The position numbers and the translations under genes are program-made. From an uncultured Subdoligranulum sp. (lineage in GTDB: Bacteria > Bacillota > Clostridia > Oscillospirales > Ruminococcaceae), in assembly GCA_945830575.1 (NCBI GenBank), contig CALZZE010000015.1, positions 1 through 64,000 of the forward strand: a stretch of 64,000 nt of DNA. The letters are read 5' to 3'. Shown here piece after piece: positions 45,517 through 55,173 of this stretch. Numbering within the stretch: the stretch's first letter is position 1; each line of letters starts with the position of its first letter. The notes below the pieces were generated by a model. That model was given only the letters and a program-made list of their open reading frames with translations. It had not been told where the DNA came from and ran no database searches.

Positions 45517-46530
45517 TTATGCGCTCTGCCCGGCCATACTGTGGCCCAGCTTGGCGGCGAAGTAATCAAGAACGGGGATGACGCGGCGGTAATCCATGCG
45601 GGTGGAGCCAATGAGCGCCACCGTTCCGGTGAGCCCGCCGCCCGCCAGATACCGCTTGCTGACGATGCAGGCCCCCGGCATGGCCGGGTCGGTATCGGTG
45701 CCCAGCTTGGCGGTGATCTTTCCGCCGTCCGGGGCCAGCAGAGCCAGCGCCTCCCGGCTGTCCGAAAAGACCTCCAGCAGCGTGCCCAGATTCTGGCGGA
45801 CGTCCGGCATCTGTGCCAGATACTGCGCGCCCTCCAGATAGGCCTGCGGCTCGGTGGCGACCAGCGCCTGTGCCGCCAGCACAACGGGTGCCAGACGGCG
45901 TCCCGCCGCCATCACCAGACTGGCGATGAGCATGGGATCCATATCCTGCGGCGCCACGAAGGTCAGCCGACTGTTGAGCAGCTGGGCGATCTGGGTGGCG
46001 TCGGTGCGGGTGAGGCCGGTCTCCACCCTGGCCACCCGTGTGCGCACGCCGCCCGCGCTGGTGACTGCCAGCACTGCCGCGGAGTAGCGCCCCACCTGCA
46101 CCACCTCAAAGTGGGCGATGCATAAGTCGGGAGCCTGCGGGGTGGTGATGGCCGCCGCGCAACCCGCCGCCTCGGCCAAGGCCTGTGCGGCGCTGCGGGC
46201 CAGCTTTTCCGGCTCGATGTCCATCTGGTCGAACATGGCGTCGATCTGCGCCTTGTCGGAGTCCGGCAGGGTGGTCGCGCCCGGCGCGGTGAGCAGATGA
46301 TCCAGATAGTAGCGGTACCCTTCTGCGCTGGGGACCCGTCCCGCGCTGGTGTGGGGCTGTTCCAGAAGGCCCAGCCTTGTCAGCGCCGCCATCTCGTTGC
46401 GCAGCGTAGCGCTGGACACCGCCATGTCAAAATAGCTTGCCAGAAGGCCGGAGCCCACCGGCTCGCCATCGGTGGAGTAGAGCGCCACGATGGCTTCAAG
46501 GATCCGTTGCTTGCGGGCGTCCATGGCCAT
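45517..46530 (-). CDS. hrcA: Heat-inducible transcription repressor HrcA
   Basis: A 337-residue repressor of class I heat-shock genes that binds CIRCE and needs GroEL to fold. The N-terminal winged helix reads RKQRILEAIVALYSTDGEPVGSGLLASYFDMAVSSATLRNEMAALTRLGLLEQPHTSAGRVPSAEGYRYYLD. AAGGAG is nine bases before the ATG at 46530, which I prefer to the track start 23 codons upstream inside the CIRCE; a start at 46524 is also possible. It heads the hrcA-grpE-dnaK-dnaJ operon. Confidence 0.95.
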   Translation of the reverse strand: MAMDARKQRILEAIVALYSTDGEPVGSGLLASYFDMAVSSATLRNEMAALTRLGLLEQPHTSAGRVPSAEGYRYYLDHLLTAPGATTLPDSDKAQIDAMFDQMDIEPEKLARSAAQALAEAAGCAAAITTPQAPDLCIAHFEVVQVGRYSAAVLAVTSAGGVRTRVARVETGLTRTDATQIAQLLNSRLTFVAPQDMDPMLIASLVMAAGRRLAPVVLAAQALVATEPQAYLEGAQYLAQMPDVRQNLGTLLEVFSDSREALALLAPDGGKITAKLGTDTDPAMPGACIVSKRYLAGGGLTGTVALIGSTRMDYRRVIPVLDYFAAKLGHSMAGQSA

Positions 46531-46556
46531 GCTGCTCATCTCCTTCGCGAGTTTGT

Positions 46557-46583
46557 TTAGCACTCTTTGCTCCTGAGTGCTAA
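46557..46583. promoter_or_regulatory. CIRCE operator (HrcA binding site)
   Basis: TTAGCACTC, nine bases, GAGTGCTAA: a perfect match to the CIRCE consensus, positioned between the -10 box and the hrcA start, where bound HrcA blocks transcription and is released on heat stress. Confidence 0.97.
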
Positions 46584-46587
46584 AACC

Positions 46588-46615
46588 ATTATACCCCAAC
46601 TTTGCCGCCTGTCAA
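46588..46615 (-). promoter_or_regulatory. hrcA-grpE-dnaK-dnaJ promoter
   Basis: TTGACA, 16 bases, TATAAT on the minus strand, with the CIRCE immediately downstream. Confidence 0.88.
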
Positions 46616-46654
46616 GAGGTTTTTCAAAAATCTTTGCAAGTTTAACATTTTGGA

Positions 46655-46690
46655 CACAAAACAGGGGAGCCGCCCCCAAACGGCTCCCCC
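46655..46690 (-). terminator. Probable spoVT terminator
   Basis: On the minus strand GGGGAGCCG / CGGCTCCCC with a short loop, then TGTTTTGTG. It begins seven bases after the spoVT stop and lies upstream of the hrcA promoter. Confidence 0.65.
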
Positions 46691-46696
46691 TGCTCC

Positions 46697-47239
46697 TCAC
46701 GCTTCCAGCCAGCGGGCCAGAAAGCTGGCCGCCGTGGCGATGGCGTGGACGGTCTCGGCGGCGGGCGGCGCGTCCTTGTCGGTGCCGGACAGCAGCACCC
46801 CGCCCTCCATATCGCCCCCCGCAATGATGGGCGAGGCGCACAGCAGCCGCCGTTCGCCCCGCTCCAGAACTCTGGCACGGCGGGACGGGTCCGCAGGGGC
46901 CACGTACTGGGTGCGCAGCGCCAGCAGACCCTCCAGCTCAGCGCTGATGGCGCGGCCCAGCAGCTCGCTTTTGCCCTGCCCGGTGGCGGCCACCAGCTTT
47001 TCGCGGTCGCACACCATCACGGGGCGGCCAAGGCTTTTGGTCAGCACCTCGGCGTATACCGTTGCCAGCTGCTCCAATCCCATCATGGGGGAATACTTTT
47101 TGAACACCACTTCCCCGTCGGCGGCGGTATAAATTTCCAGCGCGTCCCCCTGCCGGATGCGCTGGGTGCGGCGGATCTCCTTGGGAATGACCACCCGCCC
47201 CAGCTCGTCAATGCGTCTTACGATTCCTGTGGCTTTCAT
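46697..47239 (-). CDS. spoVT: Stage V sporulation protein T (AbrB-type regulator)
   Basis: A 180-residue transcription regulator. The N-terminal swapped-hairpin DNA-binding domain reads MKATGIVRRIDELGRVVIPKEIRRTQRIRQGDALEIYTAADGEVVFKKYSPM, almost the SpoVT consensus, followed by a GAF-like domain. In Bacillus SpoVT tunes sigma-G genes in the forespore; in Clostridia it is widely conserved and needed for normal sporulation. The track start is 47 codons early; GGAGG eight bases before the ATG at 47239 is convincing. That ribosome binding site lies within a 13-base inverted repeat. Confidence 0.93.
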   Translation of the reverse strand: MKATGIVRRIDELGRVVIPKEIRRTQRIRQGDALEIYTAADGEVVFKKYSPMMGLEQLATVYAEVLTKSLGRPVMVCDREKLVAATGQGKSELLGRAISAELEGLLALRTQYVAPADPSRRARVLERGERRLLCASPIIAGGDMEGGVLLSGTDKDAPPAAETVHAIATAASFLARWLEA

Positions 47240-47247
47240 AGAAAAAA

Positions 47248-47294
47248 CCTCCGTTTTACAGTCTGCTGTGCTGGTAGCATTTGTAAAACGGAGG
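47248..47294. repeat. 13-base inverted repeat over the spoVT promoter region and ribosome binding site
   Basis: CCTCCGTTTTACA and TGTAAAACGGAGG are perfect inverted copies separated by 21 bases. One arm contains the spoVT GGAGG ribosome binding site and is followed on the minus strand by TTTTTT. The other arm lies further upstream, within a candidate sigma-G promoter. It may be an RNA hairpin that hides the ribosome binding site, a leaky terminator, or a DNA operator. Confidence 0.85.
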
Positions 47295-47305
47295 GGTTTT
47301 ATGCA
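47275..47305 (-). promoter_or_regulatory. Candidate sigma-G promoter of spoVT
   Basis: On the minus strand TGCATA, 18 bases, AATGCTA resembles the sigma-G consensus TGNATA-N18-CATACTA (five of seven in the -10). Bacillus spoVT is sigma-G dependent. This is a pattern match only; no good sigma-A promoter is seen here. Confidence 0.35.
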
Positions 47306-47314
47306 GGGTTTTGG

Positions 47315-47343
47315 TTGCGGTCTGCGCAATTTGGCTTTATAAT
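47315..47343 (+). promoter_or_regulatory. Promoter of the NUDIX gene
   Basis: TTGCGG, 17 bases, TATAAT, ending 21 bases before the NUDIX start, with AAGGAGGG between. Confidence 0.7.
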
Positions 47344-47364
47344 GGTGGAAAAGGAGGGTCTGCC

Positions 47365-47844
47365 ATGCTGCAAACCACATTGTGCTATCTGGAAAAGGAC
47401 GGGCAGTATCTCATGCTGCACCGGGTCAAAAAGAAAAACGACGTGAACCACGACAAATGGATCGGCGTGGGCGGCAAGTTCGAGCCGGGCGAGGACGCGC
47501 TGGCCTGCGCTTTGCGGGAGGTGCGCGAGGAGACCGGCCTGACGATGCAGTCGCCCCGTTACCGGGGCGTGGTGGATTTCACCTGTGACCCGTGGCCGCC
47601 GGAGCAGATGCATCTGTTCACCTGCACGGAATTTTCCGGCGAACTGACGGACTGCGCCGAGGGCACGCTGGAATGGGTGGACAAGGACAGGGTGTGCGGC
47701 CTGCCCATCTGGGAGGGAGACAAGCTGTTTTTTGAGCTGCTCAACCAAAACGCGCCGTTTTTCCATCTGGAGCTGTTCTACGCGGGGGATACGCTGCGCC
47801 GGGCGGTGCTGGACGGGAAGGAGCTTATCCCCGCAGAGCGCTGA
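47365..47844 (+). CDS. NUDIX hydrolase (8-oxo-dGTP diphosphatase-like)
   Basis: A 159-residue NUDIX protein. The complete NUDIX box is GGKFEPGEDALACALREVREETGL, with the REVREE metal ligands. The N-terminal LCYLEKDGQYLMLHRVKKKNDVNHDKWIGVGGK is typical of the MutT/MTH1-like group that hydrolyses 8-oxo-(d)GTP, though NUDIX substrates are hard to predict. It is monocistronic, and its last 20 bases overlap the convergent rsuA gene. Confidence 0.88.
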   Translation: MLQTTLCYLEKDGQYLMLHRVKKKNDVNHDKWIGVGGKFEPGEDALACALREVREETGLTMQSPRYRGVVDFTCDPWPPEQMHLFTCTEFSGELTDCAEGTLEWVDKDRVCGLPIWEGDKLFFELLNQNAPFFHLELFYAGDTLRRAVLDGKELIPAER

Positions 47845-48529
47845 CTTCCTCCGGGGTCAGTTCCCGCCACTGACCGGGGGCGAGGGAAGTGTCCAGCGCC
47901 ACGCCGCCGATGGACAGCCGGTGCAGGGCGTTGACCCCCGCGCCGTACACGCCGAACATCCGTTTGATCTGGTGGTACACCCCCTGCCGCAGCGTCACCT
48001 TCACCACACAGGGGTCCTCCCCTGCCGGTTCCACCCGGGCGGGGGCCAGCGTCTGGCCGTCCGCCAGCGTGACGCCCGCCGCAAATCCCGCCTGCATTTC
48101 CTGCGTCAGCGGCGTGTCCAGCGTCACCAGATATTCCTTGGGCACGTGGCGGCCGGGGGCCAGCAGGTCATGGGCCAACGCGCCGTCGTCGGTGAGCAGC
48201 ACAAACCCTGTGCTGGTTTTGTCCAGCCGTCCCGCCGGGAACAGCTGCCGCCGGGGAAACGCCGCCGCCACAAGGTCGGTGACGGTGGTATCCCGTTTGT
48301 CCCGGCTGGCGGAGACCACCCCATCCGGCTTATTTAGCATGATATACACAAATTCCGCGTGGGTCAGCGGCGTGCCGCCGCAGGCGACCTGCGCGGTTTT
48401 CTCGTCGATCTGCGCATCCGCCTTTTTGCAGACCGTGCCGCCCACCGTCACCTGTCCCTTGGTGATGCGTTTGCGGCTCTCGCTGCGGGGGATGCCCAGT
48501 GCCTCGGAGAGAAACTTGTCCAGCCGCAT
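47825..48529 (-). CDS. rsuA: 16S rRNA pseudouridine(516) synthase RsuA family
   Basis: A 234-residue pseudouridine synthase. An N-terminal S4 RNA-binding domain (MRLDKFLSEALGIPRSESRKRITKGQVTVGG) precedes the catalytic domain with the active-site Asp in FPAGRLDKTSTGFVLLTDDG. RsuA modifies U516 of 16S rRNA; relatives RluE/RluF/RluB are possible, but length and S4 layout fit RsuA best. It follows ybaK by three bases and overlaps the convergent NUDIX gene by 20 bases. Confidence 0.9.
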   Translation of the reverse strand: MRLDKFLSEALGIPRSESRKRITKGQVTVGGTVCKKADAQIDEKTAQVACGGTPLTHAEFVYIMLNKPDGVVSASRDKRDTTVTDLVAAAFPRRQLFPAGRLDKTSTGFVLLTDDGALAHDLLAPGRHVPKEYLVTLDTPLTQEMQAGFAAGVTLADGQTLAPARVEPAGEDPCVVKVTLRQGVYHQIKRMFGVYGAGVNALHRLSIGGVALDTSLAPGQWRELTPEEVSALRG

Positions 48530-48532
48530 CGC

Positions 48533-49021
48533 TCAGCCCTCCGCCGTGATGGGGGCCGTTTTGCCCCGGGTGAGCCGGATGAGGTCGGCGGGGGCGCACT
48601 CGATCTGGGTGCCGATGCGCCCGCCGGACACCATGATGGTGGGCTTGTCAAGGCAGCTTTCATCGTACACTGTGGCAAACTGCTTTTTCATGCCCACCGG
48701 GCTGCATCCTCCCCGGATGTACCCGGTGACCTTGTTGATGTCCGCCACATGGATCATCGCCACGCTCTTGACCCCCGCCGCTCTGGCGGCCTTTTTTAAG
48801 TCCAGTTCCGCCAGCACCGGCACCACGAACACATAATAATTCCGGTCAGCCCCCTGAGTCACCAGCGTCTTGAACACCTGCGCCGGGTCCTGCCCGGTGA
48901 GCCGCGCCACGCTGGCCCCGTCCACCGCCTGCCCCTCCTCATGGGGGTATTCGTGGGCGGTGTAGGGGATTTTGGCCCGCTCCAACATTCTCATGGCGTT
49001 GGTTTTCGCTTCTTTTGCCAT
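48533..49021 (-). CDS. ybaK: Cys-tRNA(Pro)/Cys-tRNA(Cys) deacylase YbaK
   Basis: A 162-residue INS superfamily trans-editing protein that hydrolyses mischarged Cys-tRNA(Pro). It starts MAKEAKTNAMRMLERAKIPYTAHEYPHEEG; the DPAQVFKTLVTQG lysine and the GYIRGGCSPVGMKKQF segment, with the GxxSP catalytic loop, are diagnostic of YbaK/EbsC. It is the first gene of a two-gene unit with rsuA, both acting on translation RNA. Confidence 0.92.
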   Translation of the reverse strand: MAKEAKTNAMRMLERAKIPYTAHEYPHEEGQAVDGASVARLTGQDPAQVFKTLVTQGADRNYYVFVVPVLAELDLKKAARAAGVKSVAMIHVADINKVTGYIRGGCSPVGMKKQFATVYDESCLDKPTIMVSGGRIGTQIECAPADLIRLTRGKTAPITAEG

Positions 49022-49058
49022 TTTCCGTTCCCTCTTCTGATTTTTTTCGCCAAAGCTC

Positions 49059-49087
49059 TTGACTTTAACGCATTAAAGTGCTAAACT
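49059..49087 (+). promoter_or_regulatory. DAHP synthase promoter with internal palindrome
   Basis: TTGACT, 17 bases, TAAACT. The spacer and -35 contain a perfect inverted repeat ACTTTAA-CGCA-TTAAAGT (49062-49079), well placed for a repressor that senses aromatic amino acids; the regulator is not identified. Confidence 0.65.
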
Positions 49088-49137
49088 ATACCTCGTCACT
49101 ACACATCATTTTACCACAAACGAAGGAGAAATCAAGC

Positions 49138-50157
49138 ATGATCGTCGTACTCAAACACAACGCGCCGGAGGAACAGGTTCGCGAGTTCTGCGCCGAACTG
49201 GAGGCCATGGGCCTGCAGATCAACGATTCCAAGGGCAGCGATACCCATATTTTAGGTCTCATCGGTGACACCAAGGCCGTTGCCGAAAGCTGGGTGCTGG
49301 CCAACCCGGTGGTGGACACCTGCCGCCGCGTCAGCGAGCCGTACAAAAAAGCCAACCGCAAGTTCCATCCGGATGACACTGTGGTGGATGTGGGCGGCGT
49401 CAAAATCGGCGGCGGGCATTTTGCCGTGATGGCCGGCCCGTGCAGCGTGGAGTGCGAAAGCCAGATCGTGGAGGTGGCCCAGCGGGTCAAGGCGGCGGGG
49501 GCTTCCCTGCTGCGCGGCGGCGCGTTCAAGCCCCGCACCTCCCCCTACAGCTTTCAGGGTCTGCGTGCCGAGGGCCTCGACCTGATGAACAAGGCCAAGG
49601 CCGTCACCGGGCAGCCCCTCGTCACCGAGTTGATGAACAACGAGCATATCCCGCTGTTCCTTGAGGAAAAGGTGGACATGATTCAAATTGGCGCACGCAA
49701 CATGCAGAACTTTGAACTGCTCAAGGCGGTGGGCCGCACCAATGTGCCGGTGCTGCTCAAGCGCGGGCTTTCCAGCACGCTGGAGGAGCTGGTCATGAGC
49801 GCCGAGTACATTATGGCGGAGGGCAATCCCAACGTGGTGCTCTGCGAGCGGGGCATCCGCACCTTTGAGACCAGCATGCGCAACACGCTGGATCTGGCGG
49901 CGGTGCCCATGCTGAAAAAAATGACCCACCTGCCGGTGGTCATTGACCCCAGCCACGCGGCGGGCATCGCCTTCATGGTGCCCAGCCTGGCGCAGGCGGC
50001 GGTGGCCGTGGGCGCGGACGGGCTGATGATCGAAGTCCACAACAACCCCGCCAAGGCGAAAAGCGACGGCGCCCAGAGCCTGACGCCGGATCAGTTCGAC
50101 GCCCTGATGGCGGTTCTGAAACCGGAAATTGAGTTTTTTGGCAAAAAACTGAACTGA
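49138..50157 (+). CDS. aroF: 3-deoxy-7-phosphoheptulonate synthase (DAHP synthase, type I-beta)
   Basis: A 339-residue enzyme that joins PEP and erythrose 4-phosphate at the entry to the shikimate pathway. The N-terminal ~75 residues form the ferredoxin-like regulatory domain (MIVVLKHNAPEEQVREFCAELEAMGLQIN), which mediates feedback inhibition by Tyr/Phe in relatives. The barrel contains VMAGPCSVECESQ, LRGGAFKPRTSPYSFQG, QIGARNMQNFELL and IDPSHAAG, carrying the PEP and metal ligands. The ATG at 49138 follows AAGGAG; the track start is 20 codons early. It is monocistronic, with a terminator after it. Confidence 0.95.
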   Translation: MIVVLKHNAPEEQVREFCAELEAMGLQINDSKGSDTHILGLIGDTKAVAESWVLANPVVDTCRRVSEPYKKANRKFHPDDTVVDVGGVKIGGGHFAVMAGPCSVECESQIVEVAQRVKAAGASLLRGGAFKPRTSPYSFQGLRAEGLDLMNKAKAVTGQPLVTELMNNEHIPLFLEEKVDMIQIGARNMQNFELLKAVGRTNVPVLLKRGLSSTLEELVMSAEYIMAEGNPNVVLCERGIRTFETSMRNTLDLAAVPMLKKMTHLPVVIDPSHAAGIAFMVPSLAQAAVAVGADGLMIEVHNNPAKAKSDGAQSLTPDQFDALMAVLKPEIEFFGKKLN

Positions 50158-50169
50158 TACGATGCAGCA

Positions 50170-50199
50170 CTGCCCCGCCGGCCGGCGGGGCAGCTTTTT
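50170..50199 (+). terminator. DAHP synthase terminator
   Basis: CTGCCCCGCCGG / CCGGCGGGGCAG followed by CTTTTTTG, between the stop codons of two convergent genes. Confidence 0.9.
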
Positions 50200-50201
50200 T
50201 G

Positions 50202-51359
50202 TTATCGGGCGGTCTTTTTGTGCAGCGCCTCGGCGGAGACAACCATCACCGCCAGCAGCACCGCCAGATACCAGGGATACAGTGACACCGTGATGTTCTG
50301 CGCCAGCAGGCCGAACAGCGGCGGCATCACCAGCGAGCCCATGTAGGCAAAGGCCATCTGCACGCCGGTCATGGCCATGGACAGCTCCCTGCCGAAGTTG
50401 GCGGGGGTCTCATGGATGACGGCCGGGTAGATGGGCGCACTGCCCAGCCCCAGCAGCACAAGGCCCGCCAGCAGGGTGCCCCGGCCCAGCGGCAGCAGAA
50501 TGAACACCACGCCCGCCGCCATGATGGCCTGTCCCAGACGGATCATCTGGCGGTCGCCCAGTTTCATGGTGATAAAACCGCCCGCAAACCGGCCCGCCAT
50601 GATGCCGGTATAGTACAGGCTGGCCCAGCTGGCCGCCGTTTCCGCGTCAATGCCCCGGGCCAGCACGCAGTAGCTGGCCGCCCACATGCCAGCGGTGGAT
50701 TCCAGCGCGCAGTAGCAGAAAAAGCAGAGCAGCACTTCCCGCACGCCGGGCAGACACAGCAGCTTGGGCAGCGGCAGATGCTGCGGCGTAAAGCCGCCCT
50801 CCTCCGCGGCATCGGAGGGGCATTTCCAGAGCGGCAGGCTGCACACCAGCACCACGGTGAGCGCCGTTTGCAGCAGGCCGATGGTGCGGTAGCCGTTCTG
50901 CCAGCTGCCGCCCGCCAGCGCCCATCCCATGATGACCGGCCCCACGCTGGCGCCCACGCCCCACATGGCGTGCAGCCAGCTCATGTGGCGGCTCTCGTAA
51001 TGCAGCGCAACGTAGTTGTTCAGCGCGGCGTCCACGCTGCCCGCGCCGAGGCCGTAGGGGATGGCCCACAGGCAGAGCTGCCAGAACGCCGTGGAAAAGG
51101 AGAACCCGAACAGCGCTGCGGCGGTGAGCGCCACGCTGCACGCCGTGACCCGGCCGGGGCCGAACCGGGCGGTGAGGCGGTCGCTGGCAAGGCTGGAGGT
51201 GATGGTGCCCAGGCAGATGATGACGGACACCATCCCCGCCCAGGACAGCTGCGCGCCCAGCTGAGGGTACATGGAAGGCCACGCCGCCCCCAGCAGGGAG
51301 TCCGGCAGGCCAAGGCTGATGAAGGCGAGATAAATGATGGGGAGCAAAACCGAAACCAT
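50202..51359 (-). CDS. Major facilitator superfamily transporter
   Basis: A 385-residue MFS protein with about 12 helices. The A-motif region appears as LASDRLTARFGPGRVTACSVALTAAALFG, and LYYTGIMAGRFAGGFITMKLGDRQMIRLG marks the second half. It resembles the FucP/AraJ-type MFS sugar or drug carriers but no substrate can be assigned. It is divergent from an AraC-family regulator 115 bases away, which probably controls it in response to the substrate. Confidence 0.88.
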   Translation of the reverse strand: MVSVLLPIIYLAFISLGLPDSLLGAAWPSMYPQLGAQLSWAGMVSVIICLGTITSSLASDRLTARFGPGRVTACSVALTAAALFGFSFSTAFWQLCLWAIPYGLGAGSVDAALNNYVALHYESRHMSWLHAMWGVGASVGPVIMGWALAGGSWQNGYRTIGLLQTALTVVLVCSLPLWKCPSDAAEEGGFTPQHLPLPKLLCLPGVREVLLCFFCYCALESTAGMWAASYCVLARGIDAETAASWASLYYTGIMAGRFAGGFITMKLGDRQMIRLGQAIMAAGVVFILLPLGRGTLLAGLVLLGLGSAPIYPAVIHETPANFGRELSMAMTGVQMAFAYMGSLVMPPLFGLLAQNITVSLYPWYLAVLLAVMVVSAEALHKKTAR

Positions 51360-51397
51360 AACAGCACCTCTTGCGTTTTGGGTTGGATCATGGTAGT

Positions 51398-51425
51398 ATT
51401 ATATCATCATCAAGCAGGAAAACAA
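51398..51425 (-). promoter_or_regulatory. MFS transporter promoter
   Basis: TATAAT on the minus strand, with TTGTTT 16 bases upstream, in the intergenic region shared with the AraC gene. The AraC gene's own promoter is not obvious. Confidence 0.55.
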
Positions 51426-51474
51426 TGGAAAATAATCGCATTTTTATAGCATGATTTCACCAAAGGAGACAAAG

Positions 51475-52368
51475 ATGGACTTTCCTGTGTGTTCTGTGCA
51501 GACCGACGCCCTCGGCCGGGAGCTGACCACCCACGGCACGCCGGATTTTCCGGTGGGGGTGTACCGGGACGATCTGGCGGCCACCCCCTCCCCGTGGCAC
51601 TGGCATGAGGAGCTGGAGCTGGTGGTGGTGCGCCGGGGTGCGGCCCTGTGCGCCGCCGGAGCGGAGAAATACACCGTACAGGCCGGGGACGGCGTGTTCG
51701 TCAACGCGGGGGTGCTGCACGGGGACTGGCCCGCCGCCCCCGGCGACTGCCTGCTGAACAGCGTGGTGTTTCATCCCCGGCTGGTGGGCGGCAGCATGGA
51801 CAGCGTGTTCTGGCAGCAGTATCTTCAGCCCCTGATGGCGGACACCGCCCGCAGCACAGCGCTGCTGCGCCGCACGGTGGACTGGCAGTGCGCCGTGCTG
51901 GACGCGCTGGAGGAGGTGCTGGACCAGCTGGCCCGGCGGCAGACAGGGTACGAATTCCGGGTGCGGGAGGCGTTGTCCCGCTGTGTGTTTCTGCTGTACA
52001 CCCACGCCCCGGCGGGGGCCGCGCTGCCCCGCTCCGCCCTGCGCAGCGCCGACCGGAGCAAGACCATGCTGCAATTCATCCACGAGCATTTTGACCAGCC
52101 GGTCTCGGTGCCGCAGATCGCCGCCAGCGCGTCCATCAGCGTGACGGAATGTCTGCGCTGCTTTCGGGACGTGATGGGCACCACGCCCAACCAGTACCTG
52201 CGCCAATACCGCGCCCAGCGGGCGGCGGAGCTGCTGTCCTCCACCAGCCTTCGGGTGGGAGAAATCGCGGCTCAGTGCGGCTTTGCCGACGCCAACTATT
52301 TTGCCCGCTGTTTCCGGCAGGTGTACGGGATGTCCCCGGCGGACTACCGGAAAAAGGGACAGACATAG
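51475..52368 (+). CDS. AraC family transcriptional regulator
   Basis: A 297-residue regulator with an N-terminal cupin ligand-binding domain (WHWHEELELVVVRRGAALCAAGAEKYTVQAGDGVFVNAGVLHG) and a C-terminal pair of helix-turn-helix motifs (QIAASASISVTECLRCFRDVMGTTPNQYLRQYRAQRAAELL and EIAAQCGFADANYFARCFRQVYGMSPADYRK). The ligand is probably a sugar or sugar-like molecule by family habit. Divergent placement suggests control of the MFS gene. AAAGGAG precedes the ATG at 51475. Confidence 0.92.
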   Translation: MDFPVCSVQTDALGRELTTHGTPDFPVGVYRDDLAATPSPWHWHEELELVVVRRGAALCAAGAEKYTVQAGDGVFVNAGVLHGDWPAAPGDCLLNSVVFHPRLVGGSMDSVFWQQYLQPLMADTARSTALLRRTVDWQCAVLDALEEVLDQLARRQTGYEFRVREALSRCVFLLYTHAPAGAALPRSALRSADRSKTMLQFIHEHFDQPVSVPQIAASASISVTECLRCFRDVMGTTPNQYLRQYRAQRAAELLSSTSLRVGEIAAQCGFADANYFARCFRQVYGMSPADYRKKGQT

Positions 52369-52373
52369 ACAGC

Positions 52374-52408
52374 AAAGACACCCGCAGGGCCTCTGCGGGT
52401 GTCTTTTT
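52374..52408. terminator. Bidirectional terminator between araC-type gene and ilvD
   Basis: AAAGACACCCGCAG / CTGCGGGTGTCTTT is a 14-base perfect stem with a five-base loop and U runs on both strands. Confidence 0.92.
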
Positions 52409-52426
52409 GGCTGTATCGGGTATTTT

Positions 52427-54085
52427 TCAGCGCAGTACCGCGCCCAGATTGGCGCTGGTGACCTGACGGGCGTAGCGGGCCAGCCAGCCGGTCTTGATGT
52501 TCGGCTCGGGGGCCGCGTAGGCCGCCTTGCGGCGGGCCAGCTCCTCCTCAGAGACCGCCAGGTTGATGGACGCCGCCGGAATATTGATCTCGATGGTGTC
52601 CCCTTCCTCGATGAGGCCGATGGGGCCGCCGGAGGCCGCCTCGGGGCTGACATGACCGATGGCCGCGCCGCGGCTCGCGCCGGAGAACCGGCCGTCGGTG
52701 ATGAGAGCCACCGTGGTGTCCAGCTTCATGCCCGCCAGCGCGCTGGTGGGGTTGAGCATCTCCCGCATACCGGGGCCGCCCTTGGGGCCTTCATAGCGGA
52801 TGACCACCACATCGCCGGGCACGATGCGCCCGTTGTAGATGGCGTCGATGGCCTCCTCCTCGGAGTTGAACACCCGCGCCGGGCCGCTGTGAACCTGCAT
52901 TTCGGGTGCCACGGCGCTGCGCTTGACCACGCAGCCGTCCGGGGCGATGTTGCCCCACAGAATCTGCAGGCCGCCGGTCTCGCTGTACGGGTTCTCGATG
53001 GGGCGGATGGCGTTGGAGTTCTTGTTGACCGCACCCTTGATGTTCTCGCCCAGGGTCTTGCCGGTGACGGTGGGGACTTCCAGATCCAGCAGGCCCTTTT
53101 TGGCCAGCTCCGCCTGCACGGCGGGGATGCCGCCCGCCGCATACAGGTCGGGCATGTGGGTGGGGCCCGCCGGGGCCAGATGGCACAGGTTGGGGGTTTT
53201 GGCGGAAATCTCGTTGAACAGCTTGAGGTCGATGGGGCAGCCCGCCTCGTTGGCGATGGCCAGCAGGTGCAGCACCGTGTTGGTGGAGCAGCCCAGCGCC
53301 ATGTCGCAGGTCAGGGCGTTGCGGATGGAGCGCTCGTTGATGATTCGCCGGGCGGTGACGCCCTTGTTCACCATCTCCATGATGGCCATGCCGGCCTGCT
53401 TGCCCAGCTGCAGGCGCTTGGAGTAGACGGCGGGAATGGTGCCGTTGCCCGGCAGGGCGATGCCGATGGCCTCGCACAGGCAGTTCATGGAGTTGGCGGT
53501 GTACATGCCGGAGCAGGAGCCGCAGGAGGGGCAGCAGTTGCAGGTGCAGTCCTCCAGCTGTTCCTCGGTGATCATGCCCGCCTTGTAGGAGCCAACGGCC
53601 TCGAACATTTTGGAGAGGGACACTTCCTCGGTGCCGAAGGTGCCTGCCAGCATGGGGCCGCCGGAGCAGACCACCGCGGGCACATCCATGCGCACCGCCG
53701 CCATGACCATGCCGGGCACAATTTTATCGCAGTTGGGCACCAGCACCAGACCGTCCAGCTGGTGGGCCATGAACATGGTCTCCACGCTGTCGCAGATGAG
53801 TTCGCGGCTGGCAAGGGAATATTTCATACCGATGTGGCCCATGGCGATGCCGTCGCAGACGCCGATGGCCGGGATGAGGATGGGCGTGCCGCCCGCCATG
53901 CGGACACCCGCCTTGACGGCCTCCGCCAGCTTATCCAGATCCATATGGCCGGGCACGATCTCGCTGTAGGCGCTGACCACGCCGATGAGGGGCTTTTCCA
54001 GTTCCTCCGGCGTGTAGCCCAGCGCGTAGAACAGGCTGCGATTGGGGGCGCGCTCGGGGCCCTTGGTTACGTTATCGCTGCGCAT
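52427..54085 (-). CDS. ilvD: Dihydroxy-acid dehydratase
   Basis: A 552-residue iron-sulfur dehydratase for the third step of valine and isoleucine synthesis. Cluster-binding cysteines are in [12 protein letters not shown] and [35 protein letters not shown] and [29 protein letters not shown] complete the family signature. It is the last gene of ilvB-N-C-D, 13 bases after ilvC. Length is normal. Confidence 0.97.
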   Translation of the reverse strand: MRSDNVTKGPERAPNRSLFYALGYTPEELEKPLIGVVSAYSEIVPGHMDLDKLAEAVKAGVRMAGGTPILIPAIGVCDGIAMGHIGMKYSLASRELICDSVETMFMAHQLDGLVLVPNCDKIVPGMVMAAVRMDVPAVVCSGGPMLAGTFGTEEVSLSKMFEAVGSYKAGMITEEQLEDCTCNCCPSCGSCSGMYTANSMNCLCEAIGIALPGNGTIPAVYSKRLQLGKQAGMAIMEMVNKGVTARRIINERSIRNALTCDMALGCSTNTVLHLLAIANEAGCPIDLKLFNEISAKTPNLCHLAPAGPTHMPDLYAAGGIPAVQAELAKKGLLDLEVPTVTGKTLGENIKGAVNKNSNAIRPIENPYSETGGLQILWGNIAPDGCVVKRSAVAPEMQVHSGPARVFNSEEEAIDAIYNGRIVPGDVVVIRYEGPKGGPGMREMLNPTSALAGMKLDTTVALITDGRFSGASRGAAIGHVSPEAASGGPIGLIEEGDTIEINIPAASINLAVSEEELARRKAAYAAPEPNIKTGWLARYARQVTSANLGAVLR

Positions 54086-54098
54086 TGGTGTCTCCTTT

Positions 54099-55124
<1,026 letters not shown>

Positions 55125-55173
55125 TTACTCCTTTTTTATGATGATAATTATAATAAATATAAGGAAAACAAAA

